Assembly: GCA_902168105.1 (NCBI GenBank)
Contig: CABHOY010000019.1
Coordinates: 248,001-312,000, forward strand
Source: an uncultured Flavihumibacter sp.
GTDB taxonomy: Bacteria > Bacteroidota > Bacteroidia > Chitinophagales > Chitinophagaceae
Direction: 5' to 3'
DNA: 64,000 bases
Positions 25,946-34,913 of the stretch are shown here, piece after piece. Made by a program: the position numbers and the translations under genes. The notes under the pieces were generated by a model. That model made no database searches and was not told the DNA's origin. It was given only the letters and a program-made list of their open reading frames with translations. Numbering within the stretch: position 1 is the first letter of the stretch; the number at the start of each line of letters is the position of its first letter.

Positions 25946-27304
25946 ATGAGCACTTTCAGAAGTATCAATCCATACAATCAGGAAACAATAGCTGAGTATA
26001 CCTCACATACTGAGGCAGACATTGAACAGCGGCTGGCATGGGGCCATCAGGCATACCAGCATCTGTTGCACACCACCCTGGAGGAGCGCTGCGACTGGAT
26101 GCGGAAGCTGGCGGGTTTGCTAAAGACCAATGCAGATGCGCATGCAGCCATCATTACCAGGGAAATGGGCAAGACGCTGAAGGAGGCAAAAGCTGAAGTA
26201 CTGAAGTGTGCAACTTCCGCTGAATATTATGTGGAACATATTGCTGATATGCTGCAATCCAAACTTATTACTTCGGATGCGCAGCAGAGTTATGTATCAT
26301 ATGAGCCGAAAGGCATTATACTGGCTATCATGCCCTGGAACTTCCCCTACTGGCAGGTGTTCCGTTTTGCTATTCCGAATCTTCTCGCGGGCAATACCGG
26401 ATTACTAAAGCATGCCAGTAACGTCAGTGGTTGCGCCCTGGCAATGGAAGATCTGTTCCTGGAGGCAGGTTTCCCGGAAGGCGCATTCCAGGCCCTGCTT
26501 GTCAATTCACAAAATATTGAGCATGTTATAGCCGACCCCCGTATACAGGGAGTTACCCTTACAGGCAGCACGGGCGCTGGTATGAGTGTAGGTGCGCTGG
26601 CGGGGAAATACATCAAAAAATCCGTCCTGGAACTGGGAGGCAGCGACCCTTTCATTGTACTGAAGGACGCTAATCTTGAAGAAGCCGCTAAAATCGCTGT
26701 AAAGGCGCGTATGCAGAATGCCGGACAATCCTGTATTGCAGCCAAACGCTGGATTGTGGAGGAATCGGTTCTCGGCGACTTTACCGACAAAGTGAGCAAT
26801 CTTCTGGGCAATATGCGCCAGGGAGATCCTTTTGACCCTGAAACCGATATGGGGCCAATGGCACGCCCGGACCTGGCGGCCGAGCTGGCCCAGCAACTGA
26901 AGAAAACTATTTCTCAGGGCGCGAATCTTTCATTGGGCGGGCAACACCAGGAAGCCAACTTCGTACCTACCCTGCTGACGGGCGTACAACCCGGCATGAC
27001 GGCTTTTGAAGAAGAAACCTTCGGGCCATTGGCGGTGATCATCAAGGCATCCAATGAAGACCACGCCATCAGGCTGGCCAATCAGACTCCATTTGGTCTG
27101 GGCTCGTCCCTATGGACGACCGACCTTGACAAAGCCAGGCGGCTGGCCCGGCAAATAGATAGCGGGAACGTGTTCGTCAATGCTATGGTACGCTCAGACG
27201 CACGCCTGCCCTTCGGGGGAGTAAAACAGTCCGGTTATGGCCGGGAACTTGCGCTCGAAGGCACACATGAATTTTTGAATGTTAAAACGGTTTATATAGC
27301 TTAG
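25946..27304 (+). CDS. NAD(P)-dependent succinate-semialdehyde dehydrogenase-like aldehyde dehydrogenase
   Basis: The product has 452 residues from the ATG at 25946. It belongs to the aldehyde dehydrogenase superfamily and oxidises an aldehyde to a carboxylate. The motifs are MPWNFPYWQVFR (cofactor site), LTGSTGAG, the catalytic Glu229 in LELGGSDP and the nucleophile Cys263 in NAGQSCIAAKR. The shorter N-terminus and overall pattern fit the GabD/Sad-like succinate-semialdehyde branch, but the substrate is not certain. It lies downstream of the AraC regulator, which may control it. Confidence 0.85.
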   Translation: MSTFRSINPYNQETIAEYTSHTEADIEQRLAWGHQAYQHLLHTTLEERCDWMRKLAGLLKTNADAHAAIITREMGKTLKEAKAEVLKCATSAEYYVEHIADMLQSKLITSDAQQSYVSYEPKGIILAIMPWNFPYWQVFRFAIPNLLAGNTGLLKHASNVSGCALAMEDLFLEAGFPEGAFQALLVNSQNIEHVIADPRIQGVTLTGSTGAGMSVGALAGKYIKKSVLELGGSDPFIVLKDANLEEAAKIAVKARMQNAGQSCIAAKRWIVEESVLGDFTDKVSNLLGNMRQGDPFDPETDMGPMARPDLAAELAQQLKKTISQGANLSLGGQHQEANFVPTLLTGVQPGMTAFEEETFGPLAVIIKASNEDHAIRLANQTPFGLGSSLWTTDLDKARRLARQIDSGNVFVNAMVRSDARLPFGGVKQSGYGRELALEGTHEFLNVKTVYIA

Positions 27305-27352
27305 CAGCCTGAAAAAACAGGTAACAACACGTAAACTGGCAACAAAATCTGC

Positions 27353-28294
27353 ATGACGAGGAATAATTATGCTCCCTATATTACAATCAGCAGGGAAGAA
27401 TGGGCTAAAAGGAGTGACGATCCTATGTTACATCTACTCAGTGATATCGATACGTTGCAGGGCCTGAACGAGCCACTGACGATGGACGAGATCACACAGA
27501 TCTATGTACCGCTTTCCCGTTTGCTGAATTTGTATGTTAGCAGCGCACAACGGCTCCATGCCGCCACCAACAGCTTCCTGGGAAGTCAGTTCCTGAAAGT
27601 GCCTTTTATTATCGGCATTGCCGGAAGTGTGGCTGTGGGCAAGAGCACAACCGCCCGCGTGCTGCAACGTTTGTTGTCTGCCTGGCCTAACCACCCTAAA
27701 GTTGACCTGGTCACTACGGATGGATTCCTTTATCCTAACCGGGTATTGGAACAACGGGGTATCATGAACCGTAAGGGCTTTCCGGAGAGCTACGACATCC
27801 GCCGGCTGATACAATTCCTCGCCAATGTTAAATCTGCCAGGGAAAGGGTTTCCGCCCCTGTGTACAGTCACCTGGAATACGACATCCTGCCTAACCAGTT
27901 AAAGTGGATAGAGTCCCCCGACATTGTGATCGTCGAAGGTGTGAACGTGTTACAGGTAAGACCCGGGCAACAGCAGCGGGAACCAACGATCTTCGTTTCT
28001 GATTTCTTTGACTTTTCCATCTATGTAGATGCAGAACTGGAAGATCTCCAGCAATGGTATATTGCCCGTTTTAAATCGTTGCGGCAGACAGCTTTTCAGA
28101 ACCCTGACTCTTATTTCCACCGGTATGCCCATTTATCTGACATAGAATCAGAAGAATTTGCGACCAACATCTGGAATGAGATCAACAAACCTAACCTGGA
28201 GCTGAATATTATGCCCACCCGTTTCAGGGCCAGCCTTATACTGGAAAAAGGCAGTCATCATTTTGTACAGTCGCTAAAACTAAGAAGGATCTGA
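27353..28294 (+). CDS. coaA: Type I pantothenate kinase
   Basis: The product has 313 residues, the normal length for CoaA. It phosphorylates pantothenate, the first step of coenzyme A synthesis. The Walker A loop is [17 protein letters not shown] at about residues 85-101. Next come [37 protein letters not shown] and [10 protein letters not shown], all characteristic of the P-loop type I enzyme. Bacteroidota often use the type III enzyme instead, so the type I form is worth noting but not exceptional. The Crp/Fnr gene starts 16 bases after the stop. Confidence 0.94.
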   Translation: MTRNNYAPYITISREEWAKRSDDPMLHLLSDIDTLQGLNEPLTMDEITQIYVPLSRLLNLYVSSAQRLHAATNSFLGSQFLKVPFIIGIAGSVAVGKSTTARVLQRLLSAWPNHPKVDLVTTDGFLYPNRVLEQRGIMNRKGFPESYDIRRLIQFLANVKSARERVSAPVYSHLEYDILPNQLKWIESPDIVIVEGVNVLQVRPGQQQREPTIFVSDFFDFSIYVDAELEDLQQWYIARFKSLRQTAFQNPDSYFHRYAHLSDIESEEFATNIWNEINKPNLELNIMPTRFRASLILEKGSHHFVQSLKLRRI

Positions 28295-28310
28295 TCTAAA
28301 ATATTCACTG

Positions 28311-28886
28311 ATGCCAGATATCGACCAGGTAAAACAGGCCTTATTAAAGCTTGATAAACATTCGGGGGATAACTGGCATTTATTTGAGCCGTTACTGCAA
28401 CCTGTGGAGTTCAGTAACGGCTCTTTTCTTGCCCATATGGGCAGGGTCTCTTCTGCTATCTATTTTATCTCTTCAGGTATCGTACGCGTATTCACGCTGC
28501 ATGGGGACCAGGATGTATCCCTTGATTTCGCATTTCCGGGGCAGTTTTCGACGGCCTACGCCTCTTTCATTACCCAACAGCCTTCCATCGTCTCATTGCA
28601 GGCTATAACGCCTGTAAATGGCTTTGCGTTCTATTACGAAGACCTTCAGGCACTTTATAAAAAAAGTCATGCGGCAGAACATACCGGCCGGTTACTGGCG
28701 GAATATCAGTACGTCCGCAAATATCACCGGGAACTGGCTTTCTTACAATACACGGCGAAAGAACGATACCTTCAGCTCCTCTCGGAACACCCGCAGGTAG
28801 TACAACAGATCCCCGTAAAGTACATCGCCTCCTACCTGGGCATTGCACCGGAAAGCCTGAGCCGGATCAGGAGGGGCCTTAGCTGA
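28311..28886 (+). CDS. Crp/Fnr-family transcriptional regulator
   Basis: The product has 191 residues. The N-terminal cyclic-nucleotide-binding-like beta-roll covers about 1-120 (FEPLLQPVEFSNGSFLAHMG, IYFISSGIVRVF, DVSLDFAFPGQFSTAYASF). A long helix follows, then a short C-terminal helix-turn-helix (QIPVKYIASYLGIAPESLSRIRRGL). It lacks the canonical cAMP-binding residues and resembles the many Crp-like regulators of unknown ligand in Bacteroidota. It directly follows coaA but probably acts elsewhere. Confidence 0.85.
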   Translation: MPDIDQVKQALLKLDKHSGDNWHLFEPLLQPVEFSNGSFLAHMGRVSSAIYFISSGIVRVFTLHGDQDVSLDFAFPGQFSTAYASFITQQPSIVSLQAITPVNGFAFYYEDLQALYKKSHAAEHTGRLLAEYQYVRKYHRELAFLQYTAKERYLQLLSEHPQVVQQIPVKYIASYLGIAPESLSRIRRGLS

Positions 28887-29437
28887 TACCGGTTGCAGCA
28901 TTGGGCCTTCCAGCGCGCAGTCGGGGTGGGGTCACATGTTTTCACGTGATCATTTCATTGTTCGGATATTATACTTATCAGCGTCCGGGAGAACTGGTAT
29001 ATACCTCCGCTTAGATACCGCTTAGATACCGCTAATCCTACGTTAATCTTACGTTCATGAACGTAAGATTAACGTAGGATTAGCGGTATCTAAGCGGTAT
29101 CTAAGCGGTATCTAATACAGAATGTCTTAATACAGAAAAACTTTACAGTTTTTATAGTGAGGATCAGGATTGACTTTACAGATAATTCTAAATTCAGTAT
29201 GGACTTTACGGATGCACAATTTAAGCTTTACATAGCAATTTGAGTTTTTATTCCTCTGTCTTTATACAGAAAAACTTTACAGAAGGACGCCTGATATATC
29301 TTTACCGGCACTTTCGATAGTTCTATTTACCCTCGCAAGACGCATCAGCATACTTCAAATAGCTAAAAGCCAGTGATTTCCGCCCCGAATACCTGCTGTG
29401 GCCGATCGCCATAAATATGGCAGGAGTCCTGTACGGA
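28887..29437. other. 551-base intergenic region with a giant palindrome and CTTTACA repeats
   Basis: No gene is apparent. It contains the perfect 102-bp palindrome at 29007-29108. After that is an AT-rich stretch where CTTTACA or CTTTACG recurs at 29141, 29174, 29204, 29226 and 29275, twice inside the longer word tacagaaaaactttacag. Confidence 0.6.
29007..29108. repeat. Perfect spacer-less 102-bp palindrome with internal 11-12-base repeats
   Basis: Bases 29007-29057 and 29058-29108 are exact reverse complements with no spacer, centred on tca/tga. Each arm is itself a series of related 11-12-base words: ccgcttagata twice, then ccgctaatccta, then cgttaatctta. A further copy of gcggtatctaa continues beyond the right arm to 29115. 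The DNA could extrude a cruciform and the RNA a 48-bp hairpin. Confidence 0.9.
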
Positions 29438-29884
29438 CTATCTCACACACCACCATATCCAAGCAATATATATGGGTTGAAATGCCAGTCTGCTCCAGGT
29501 ATACCAGGGCGCTGCCGGTAATCCGCCGGGGGCAGGCAATTGTTTTACCGCTACGTAAATATTAGCGGGGAACATTACGATCAGCAACCCGATCAGTCCC
29601 CAGGCCGCGTAGGTCCTTACCGCCGGAAAAAGCAAGGCTGTCCCGAATACTATTTCAAGTACTCCGCTTATCAGTACAAGCTGCAGCGCATATGGCAGCC
29701 ATCCATCGATCATATAAGTAAGTTTCCCGGGGGTAGCAAGGTGCATGACGCCTATCAGTACAAACATTATTGCCGCAGCTATCTGTGCATCATGCTGCAT
29801 CTCCTTCAGCCAGGAAATATCGAATAAATGACCTGTCAGCAGTAATAATAATCCTATTGATAAAAGTCCGGATAAAAATGCCAT
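29438..29884 (-). CDS. DoxX-like integral membrane protein
   Basis: The product has 148 residues from the ATG at 29884 (the open frame extends to 29959). It has four predicted membrane helices, LLSIGLLLLLTGHLF, IAAAIMFVLIGVMHL, LQLVLISGVLEIVFGTALLF and WGLIGLLIVMFPANIYVA, and a C-terminal IAWIWWCVR. The helix 2 to 4 pattern fits DoxX/DoxD-related proteins. No function is assigned. It is transcribed divergently from the YceI gene with a 154-base shared promoter region. Confidence 0.7.
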   Translation of the reverse strand: MAFLSGLLSIGLLLLLTGHLFDISWLKEMQHDAQIAAAIMFVLIGVMHLATPGKLTYMIDGWLPYALQLVLISGVLEIVFGTALLFPAVRTYAAWGLIGLLIVMFPANIYVAVKQLPAPGGLPAAPWYTWSRLAFQPIYIAWIWWCVR

Positions 29885-30038
29885 TGTCTTAATTTTGATA
29901 CAAAGTTCTCTTAAAACCAGGCCGGTCGAACTAACATATGTTAGCTTTTGCCGCCTCAACTTATTAACAATTATTTATAGGTATCGTTTTTGCAGTAGAA
30001 TAATTATCCGATTACATTTGAATCACTTATTTACGATA

Positions 30039-30584
30039 ATGAACACTACAATGAAAAAAGTATTTTATCCATTTGCTGCCGCTATTATTCTGGTCGCTTC
30101 TGCTTTTACGTTTATCTCTTCGCAAAACTGGAAGATCGCTCAAGGATATTCCATTAAGTTTTCCGGTTCCGGCGCCGATGGTATTTTTAAGGATCTGAAG
30201 GGGCAGGTTATATTTGATGAGAAAGATCTTGCAACTTCCAAATTTGATGTTACCATTGACGTAAGTTCGATTAATACCGGTAATGGCTTAAAGAATACGC
30301 ATGCCAAAGGCGGTAAATGGCTTGATGCATCGAAATATCCTACTATTCATTTCACGTCATCCAAAGTAAGCAAAACTGCTGCGGGTTATGAAGCGCACGG
30401 CGAACTGGAAATGCATGGTGTAAAGAAACCCTTCACTGTCCCTTTCACTTTCACAAAGAATGGCAATGGTGGTACCTTTAATGGCACCTTTAATGTAAAC
30501 CGTGTTGACTTTGGTATCGGTGAAGCTGGTGGCAGGGTTGACGATGTTTTCAAACTAAATGTCACCGTTCCTGTTACACAATAA
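30039..30584 (+). CDS. YceI-family lipocalin-like periplasmic protein
   Basis: The product has 181 residues from the ATG at 30039 (an alternative is 30051). A signal peptide at about 1-30 precedes a YceI beta-barrel: WKIAQGYSIKFSGSGADGIFKDLKGQVIFDE, FDVTIDVSSINTGNGLKN.. and MHGVKKPFTVPFTF. YceI proteins bind isoprenoid-like lipids in the periplasm. The next gene, 5 bases downstream, encodes a small membrane protein and is probably co-transcribed. Confidence 0.9.
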   Translation: MNTTMKKVFYPFAAAIILVASAFTFISSQNWKIAQGYSIKFSGSGADGIFKDLKGQVIFDEKDLATSKFDVTIDVSSINTGNGLKNTHAKGGKWLDASKYPTIHFTSSKVSKTAAGYEAHGELEMHGVKKPFTVPFTFTKNGNGGTFNGTFNVNRVDFGIGEAGGRVDDVFKLNVTVPVTQ

Positions 30585-30589
30585 GCAAC

Positions 30590-30979
30590 ATGTTTAAAAG
30601 ATATTTCTTCAACGGATTGGCAGCGGGCGTTCTATCAGGGCTTGCTGCCTTTCTTTATTACCGCATCTATGTAATCTCGCTCGAGGTATCTTACGCCCGT
30701 ATCGTTTCTCCACCTGGTATATTAAGTGCTTCGCTATTTGCAGGAATGTTAATAGCGTTATTCTGTTTTGGCGTAGATCGCCTTTTCAAAAAGGAAACAC
30801 CCGTTTTGAGTGGTCTTCTTCTCATTGCAGGAACTTTTCTCAGCATCATCATTCCTTTTATGATCAGCCTTCCGTTGATTGTTGACCGTCCGGAATTATT
30901 TCCTGGTTTAGTTGTGCCTATGCATCTATTTCCCGCACTAGCCTGGTTTGCGTTAAAGCCATTGTTTAAGAAAGTTTAG
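30590..30979 (+). CDS. Small integral membrane protein of unknown function
   Basis: The product has 129 residues with four predicted membrane helices: FFNGLAAGVLSGLAAFLYY, ILSASLFAGMLIALFCFGV, VLSGLLLIAGTFLSIIIPFM and MHLFPALAWFALKPLF. I do not recognise a domain. It starts 5 bases after the YceI stop, so the two are likely translated from one message. Confidence 0.65.
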   Translation: MFKRYFFNGLAAGVLSGLAAFLYYRIYVISLEVSYARIVSPPGILSASLFAGMLIALFCFGVDRLFKKETPVLSGLLLIAGTFLSIIIPFMISLPLIVDRPELFPGLVVPMHLFPALAWFALKPLFKKV

Positions 30980-31357
30980 CTACGGTTGTTGTCTTCCTTA
31001 TTGTGTTTTGCCAGCGGCGTTCACTACGGTTTCATATAGTATCCGGTCTGTGCCCGCTTGTAACGCTATTTAGCATTGATATGTTTGAACGTGTTAATAT
31101 TTTTGGACGACCATTAACACATCCCCCAATACACACCCCTTAAACGAAATTCAATTAACCCTAAATAATGAAAATATCTAACAGGGATTATTTCCATAAT
31201 CTATTCCTAAATAAAGAAGACAAGTGTATTCATGTTAGATCGTTTAACCAACGGCGTTATATCTGAGACTGAGATGTACTTATGATTTAATTTAATTGCT
31301 TGCACACAGGGCCATTTCAATGAAGACAATTATTTAGTTGAAATCATGAAGTAGCGA

Positions 31358-31510
31358 CGGTTGCAGGTGGAGATCACTGGCCTTAGTTATTTGAAGCGCG
31401 CCGATACGAACTACCAGGGGTTAAATAGTGATCCAACTGCCCATCCGCTTGAATAAGCTCGACAGCACGTAGCTTCAAAGAACTACAGCCAGTGGTCCCA
31501 CCTGCAACCG
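31358..31510 (+). repeat. Hairpin element copy 1 (dispersed structured repeat)
   Basis: The ends are inverted repeats: 31358-31370 matches 31498-31510 exactly (13 bp), and pairing continues inward over about 36 bp with a few mismatches. The loop holds the words actaccaggggttaaa (31410-31425) and gcccatccgcttgaataagc (from 31439), which recur in the copies near 39,900 and 47,400. The minus-strand frame across it is not a gene. Confidence 0.75.
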
Positions 31511-31601
31511 CAGCAGATGTCAAACAACAAAAATCCCTACGCAAAACGCAAAAAAATAATCTAAACTTCAACACACAAATAGAAATCCACACCAAAAGAA
31601 T

Positions 31602-31632
31602 AAAAAAGCCCCCGCGTTTTCACGCAAGGGCT
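31602..31632 (-). terminator. Terminator of hcp1
   Basis: AGCCC..GCGT and ACGC..GGGCT arms around a TTTC loop are followed on the minus strand by six T. It lies 38 bases past the hcp1 stop. Confidence 0.75.
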
Positions 31633-31669
31633 CAGGCATAATTTCGTTAAGCTAACAAATCATACCATC

Positions 31670-32056
31670 TCAAACCCATTCATTCATATGGGTGCCACTG
31701 CCCATGCTAAGTTCGCGGGCAGAAATGGTGAAGGCAACGCTCATCGGGCTCTTGTCATCAGCGTCAAAAGACTCTTCAAACTTTACCAGATAGCCTTCCT
31801 TAAAATTGAGCTTTTTCAGCTCTGCATCAGAATCTCTTTTGAAGAATGTAATGGTGCCATCTTTTCTTTCAAAGTTGTTCACCATCCATTCAAAGAGGTC
31901 TGTTTCACCAGTAGATTCGACAACTAGACGTATGCGACCACCGCGGGTTATTGATGAGGGGCGGCCGGTAGCGTCTACTTCTTGGGTGAGGTCGTAGCTG
32001 CAGTGTTTTACCACCATTTTTTTGCCAGCTACTTCAAACACTGATTTGAAGGACAT
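31670..32056 (-). CDS. tssD: T6SS tube protein TssD (Hcp), first copy
   Basis: The product has 128 residues. It is an Hcp-like protein of the Bacteroidota T6SSiii type, forming the stacked hexameric inner tube that is fired outwards. Family features are the N-terminal MSFKSVFEVAGKKMVVKHCSYDLTQ, the central GRPSSITRGGRIRLVVEST, LFEWMVNNFERKDGTITFFKRD, and the C-terminal AREL-GSGTHMNEW. It closes block A and has its own 112-base leader and terminator, which fits very high expression. The second copy at 47893 is clearly different (both start MSFK and end NxW, but the middle diverges). Confidence 0.9.
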   Translation of the reverse strand: MSFKSVFEVAGKKMVVKHCSYDLTQEVDATGRPSSITRGGRIRLVVESTGETDLFEWMVNNFERKDGTITFFKRDSDAELKKLNFKEGYLVKFEESFDADDKSPMSVAFTISARELSMGSGTHMNEWV

Positions 32057-32168
32057 GGGTTAAATGTTTAGAGGTTCAATAAAGAAATTAACAAATGAAG
32101 CTAACTATTTATGTATTTATCTATGTTTCAAATTTAAATTAATCTCTTAATACAACCAAAAATATAAC

Positions 32169-32681
32169 TCATCTTGATCTCATTATCTGTCTGTTATAAT
32201 CGAGTTCGTTACGTGTGGTTTCCAGTTCTCTATTTAGGTCAGCGATCTTTTCTTTTAGTTCTGCAATAGTCTGTTGTGCATTCTGTAAACCTCTCATCTG
32301 TTGTTTGCCTTGTTGTATTGACAATAAATTCTGAATAATATTATTGTACAGGCCGTAGTGTGATACTGATTCTTTAGGAATTGTATTACGCATGTTCACC
32401 AGGTCCTGCGCAATCACCTGATCCATGTAATTGGCATTCTGAGTCGGTAAATTGATCGAATCAAGATTGTTCTTTACCTTCTCCATCTTTTGCAGAAAAT
32501 CGCCTTGAAACGCCTGTTCCTGGCGGAATGAACTCAATTGTTTACGCAAGGCCGTATTCTCTCTCGAAGGTACCTGGAAATTAAAAAATACGGCCAGTAC
32601 GAAAAGCCCTACTGTAACAACAAAAAAAAGCAGGAACCATAGGAATGCGGATGTTCTCTCCTGTTTGTTTAGTACACGCAT
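32169..32681 (-). CDS. tssO: T6SSiii membrane protein TssO
   Basis: The product has 170 residues. It has a short cytosolic N-terminus, one transmembrane helix at about 13-33 (FLWFLLFFVVTVGLFVLAVFF), then a long periplasmic region ending in a coiled coil (AQQTIAELKEKIADLNRELETTRNELDYNR). This is the TssO layout. TssO belongs to the T6SSiii-specific trans-envelope complex that replaces the TssJLM complex. It starts 21 bases after the tssK stop. Confidence 0.85.
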   Translation of the reverse strand: MRVLNKQERTSAFLWFLLFFVVTVGLFVLAVFFNFQVPSRENTALRKQLSSFRQEQAFQGDFLQKMEKVKNNLDSINLPTQNANYMDQVIAQDLVNMRNTIPKESVSHYGLYNNIIQNLLSIQQGKQQMRGLQNAQQTIAELKEKIADLNRELETTRNELDYNRQIMRSR

Positions 32682-32702
32682 GTATTATATTGTTTGAATG
32701 AA

Positions 32703-33878
32703 TCAATCTGTGAAGAACCACCTTTTGGTCTTATGTTTACGCAGGTATTCTGCATCTTCGGCAGATTCCTCTTTTACGAAAATGCCGCTGTCTGTTTTAC
32801 GTCCGATGTAATCCAGCCTGCTCAAGCTTTCGAACAGTTTGCTGATTGCACGCACAAACGGGATCATCGGCTGCAGGCACTCCCTGACATCAATATGTTT
32901 ATAACGGATGTTCGCACAATTGACCATGAGTGTTTCCAGCTCTCCCTGCCGCAGCTCGCACCATTCAGAGAAGTAGTTCAGCAACTCTTCTTTACCGGTG
33001 CCTGCACGCAGATCTATTGCGTTCTTTATAGTGCGCGCCAGGCCTGCCACAACTTCCAGCATTTCGGCTGGCGACTGGTACAGACCTAGCCAGCGGAACT
33101 GTGAAATACGAGTACCCAGATATTGTACAAGCCTTTCCGTAATATATAGTACTACCTGTGCGAGGTCATTATTCTGATTTCTCCCGTAGATCTTCTGCAC
33201 GATCTGTACACCGTGTAACTCCAGATGACCAAGAAATTGGTCCAGCTCCTGATGCAGATCAGCTAATGAAGGATGAGCAGCCACGATGCTTGTTGGCGGT
33301 ATATAATCGTCATCCAGCTGCGGACGTCCATCCGCAACATTAATGCGGCCCAGCACCATCTGATAACTGCCCAGCTGCCCCTGCGGTAATTGTGATACCG
33401 GCTGTACGAACAGCTGGTATTCAGGTGTAGCGTATGGCAAACGTGGCGGATCTTCATGCAACAATGGTTCTCCGCTAGGCTGACGGTCAAACGGGTTCAC
33501 CTGGATGATGATATAATAAGCACCCTCAGTATGTTGCGGGTCCCATTTAAAGGTTGCTTCCGGAAAAGTAGTTGCATATTTGAGTGAATGCACGGTATGT
33601 TCCGGGATCTCAATACGGGCGCCACCGGGAGTTACAGCACGGCATTCCGTAAGTTTGATACGCCACTGATGCTGATTGTCTGTCACAAACCAGCAACGTA
33701 AAGATTCCTTGTTTTCTGCCTTCGCCGGCAATAGTCCGTAGTTCTGCGCATGCAAACCGCTGGAAATAGCATCCCGGATCTGATCAAGCATCGCATTTTC
33801 TGTTTCTACGAAATGCTGTTTTTTTATTTTCATTCCATCCACCCAGTTAACGGGAAAATGTTTGAGCGGTTCTGCCAT
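32703..33878 (-). CDS. tssK: T6SS baseplate subunit TssK
   Basis: The product has 391 residues. The N-terminal motif HFPVNWVDGMKIKKQHF is the signature of T6SSiii TssK proteins. The rest has the usual shell, helical and head layout (LQVNPFDRQPSGEP.., YQLFVQPVSQLPQGQLGSYQM, and the C-terminal DVRECLQPMIPFVRAISKLFESL). TssK links the baseplate wedges to the membrane complex in the cytosol. It lies in block A between tssN and tssO. Confidence 0.9.
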   Translation of the reverse strand: MAEPLKHFPVNWVDGMKIKKQHFVETENAMLDQIRDAISSGLHAQNYGLLPAKAENKESLRCWFVTDNQHQWRIKLTECRAVTPGGARIEIPEHTVHSLKYATTFPEATFKWDPQHTEGAYYIIIQVNPFDRQPSGEPLLHEDPPRLPYATPEYQLFVQPVSQLPQGQLGSYQMVLGRINVADGRPQLDDDYIPPTSIVAAHPSLADLHQELDQFLGHLELHGVQIVQKIYGRNQNNDLAQVVLYITERLVQYLGTRISQFRWLGLYQSPAEMLEVVAGLARTIKNAIDLRAGTGKEELLNYFSEWCELRQGELETLMVNCANIRYKHIDVRECLQPMIPFVRAISKLFESLSRLDYIGRKTDSGIFVKEESAEDAEYLRKHKTKRWFFTD

Positions 33879-33976
33879 GGGATGATTGTTTACGATAAGA
33901 AATGATTGTTAACATGTATAAGGGATTAACGTCTGTTTCAATTTAACGATCCAATAACTCACTATTCGTTTGCCAT

Positions 33977-34837
33977 TCAATTACTACTCAGCACAACCCT
34001 GTTACAAATGATCACACTATTTTCCTGCATGCCGTTCATAAATACCGGCTTCTCAGGGTCCAGTGTGCGTGCTATTCCCAGCCATCTTGATTTAAGGTGG
34101 AAGACCCATCCGTAAGGCTGTCCGTTCGGGTCCATCACATCTATCGGCGTATTGGGATAACGGTCATTGTAGTCATTCACAAAGTGATAGAAGAGGTCTC
34201 CCAGGTCCATCTTGATAGGTGTACGTGCCCTGAAATAAGTACGGTCGAAATCTCTACTGTTCTTCTCCAGTTCAAATCCGATCACGATCAGGTCTCTCAT
34301 ATCATCTTCGTTCACTTCCGGCTGTTCATGATAAACCGGATACTGCCACCACTTGTGCACTTTAGCCGGTATAGCCATCATCCTTTCAAACGTTTTGTAT
34401 ACGAAAGTCGGCAGCACAAAAGCAAGGAAACAGGTCAGCATCGGGTAATACAGAAAGTCCCCTTTAGTGAAGAGGAACTGTACCAGCATAAAGCCTACAG
34501 CACCAAACAGGCAGATCGCCAAAATGAAGGAAAGCTCGGAACCGAGCGTGTGCTCATTAGCCCAGAACCGCGTATACATGATGTGACAATGGGCAATGCC
34601 CAGCCCCAGGAACCAGACCTGGTAAAAGAGATATTGGCTGACAAGATTCTGATGTGTGAACAGGAAAGGAATGGAGCTGATAACCGCAAATACAAGCGTA
34701 AGCAGGAACAGGTACCATAATGCCTTTTTCTTATATAGGGTAAAGTTTTTAATATAACGACTCAGCAACCCTACTATCAGAGATCCGATCGCTAATATTG
34801 CGGCTAATACAAGATAAATTTTCGCTTTAAGTATCAT
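33977..34837 (-). CDS. tssN: T6SSiii membrane protein TssN
   Basis: The product has 286 residues. Five or so membrane helices fill about residues 1-150 (YLVLAAILAIGSLIVGLLS, LWYLFLLTLVFAVISSIPFL, YQVWFLGLGIAHCHIMY, LSFILAICLFGAVGFMLVQF, MLTCFLAFVLPTFVYKTF). A cytosolic domain follows (EQPEVNEDDMRDLIVIGFELEKNSR..). This matches TssN, an inner-membrane core protein specific to Bacteroidota systems. It is 98 bases upstream of tssK. Confidence 0.85.
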   Translation of the reverse strand: MILKAKIYLVLAAILAIGSLIVGLLSRYIKNFTLYKKKALWYLFLLTLVFAVISSIPFLFTHQNLVSQYLFYQVWFLGLGIAHCHIMYTRFWANEHTLGSELSFILAICLFGAVGFMLVQFLFTKGDFLYYPMLTCFLAFVLPTFVYKTFERMMAIPAKVHKWWQYPVYHEQPEVNEDDMRDLIVIGFELEKNSRDFDRTYFRARTPIKMDLGDLFYHFVNDYNDRYPNTPIDVMDPNGQPYGWVFHLKSRWLGIARTLDPEKPVFMNGMQENSVIICNRVVLSSN

Positions 34838-34913
34838 AGTTTTCCAATTGGGAAAAGGGTTAAAACAGTTTTACAGCGCCAACATTATGTGCAAAAATAG
34901 TTCCATTTAAGAG

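Larger units (their letters stand above)
30980..31669. other. 690-base gap between the YceI operon and the T6SS locus
   Basis: It contains one hairpin element (31358-31510) and the hcp1 terminator (31602-31632). The remaining roughly 380 bases are AT-rich without recognisable genes. This is the left edge of the T6SS region. Confidence 0.5.

Noticed and set aside
29007..29108. The 102-bp palindrome as an ordinary terminator or a CRISPR fragment
   Set aside because: It is far longer than any terminator stem, lacks a T run at its end, and has no repeat-spacer pattern with unique spacers.
31383..31595. A 70-residue minus-strand frame that resembles another at 47370-47558 (both with GG-TGC-SLKL and LTPGS)
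   Set aside because: Both frames run across copies of the hairpin element, so their likeness comes from the repeat and not from a conserved protein. The ends are unrelated.
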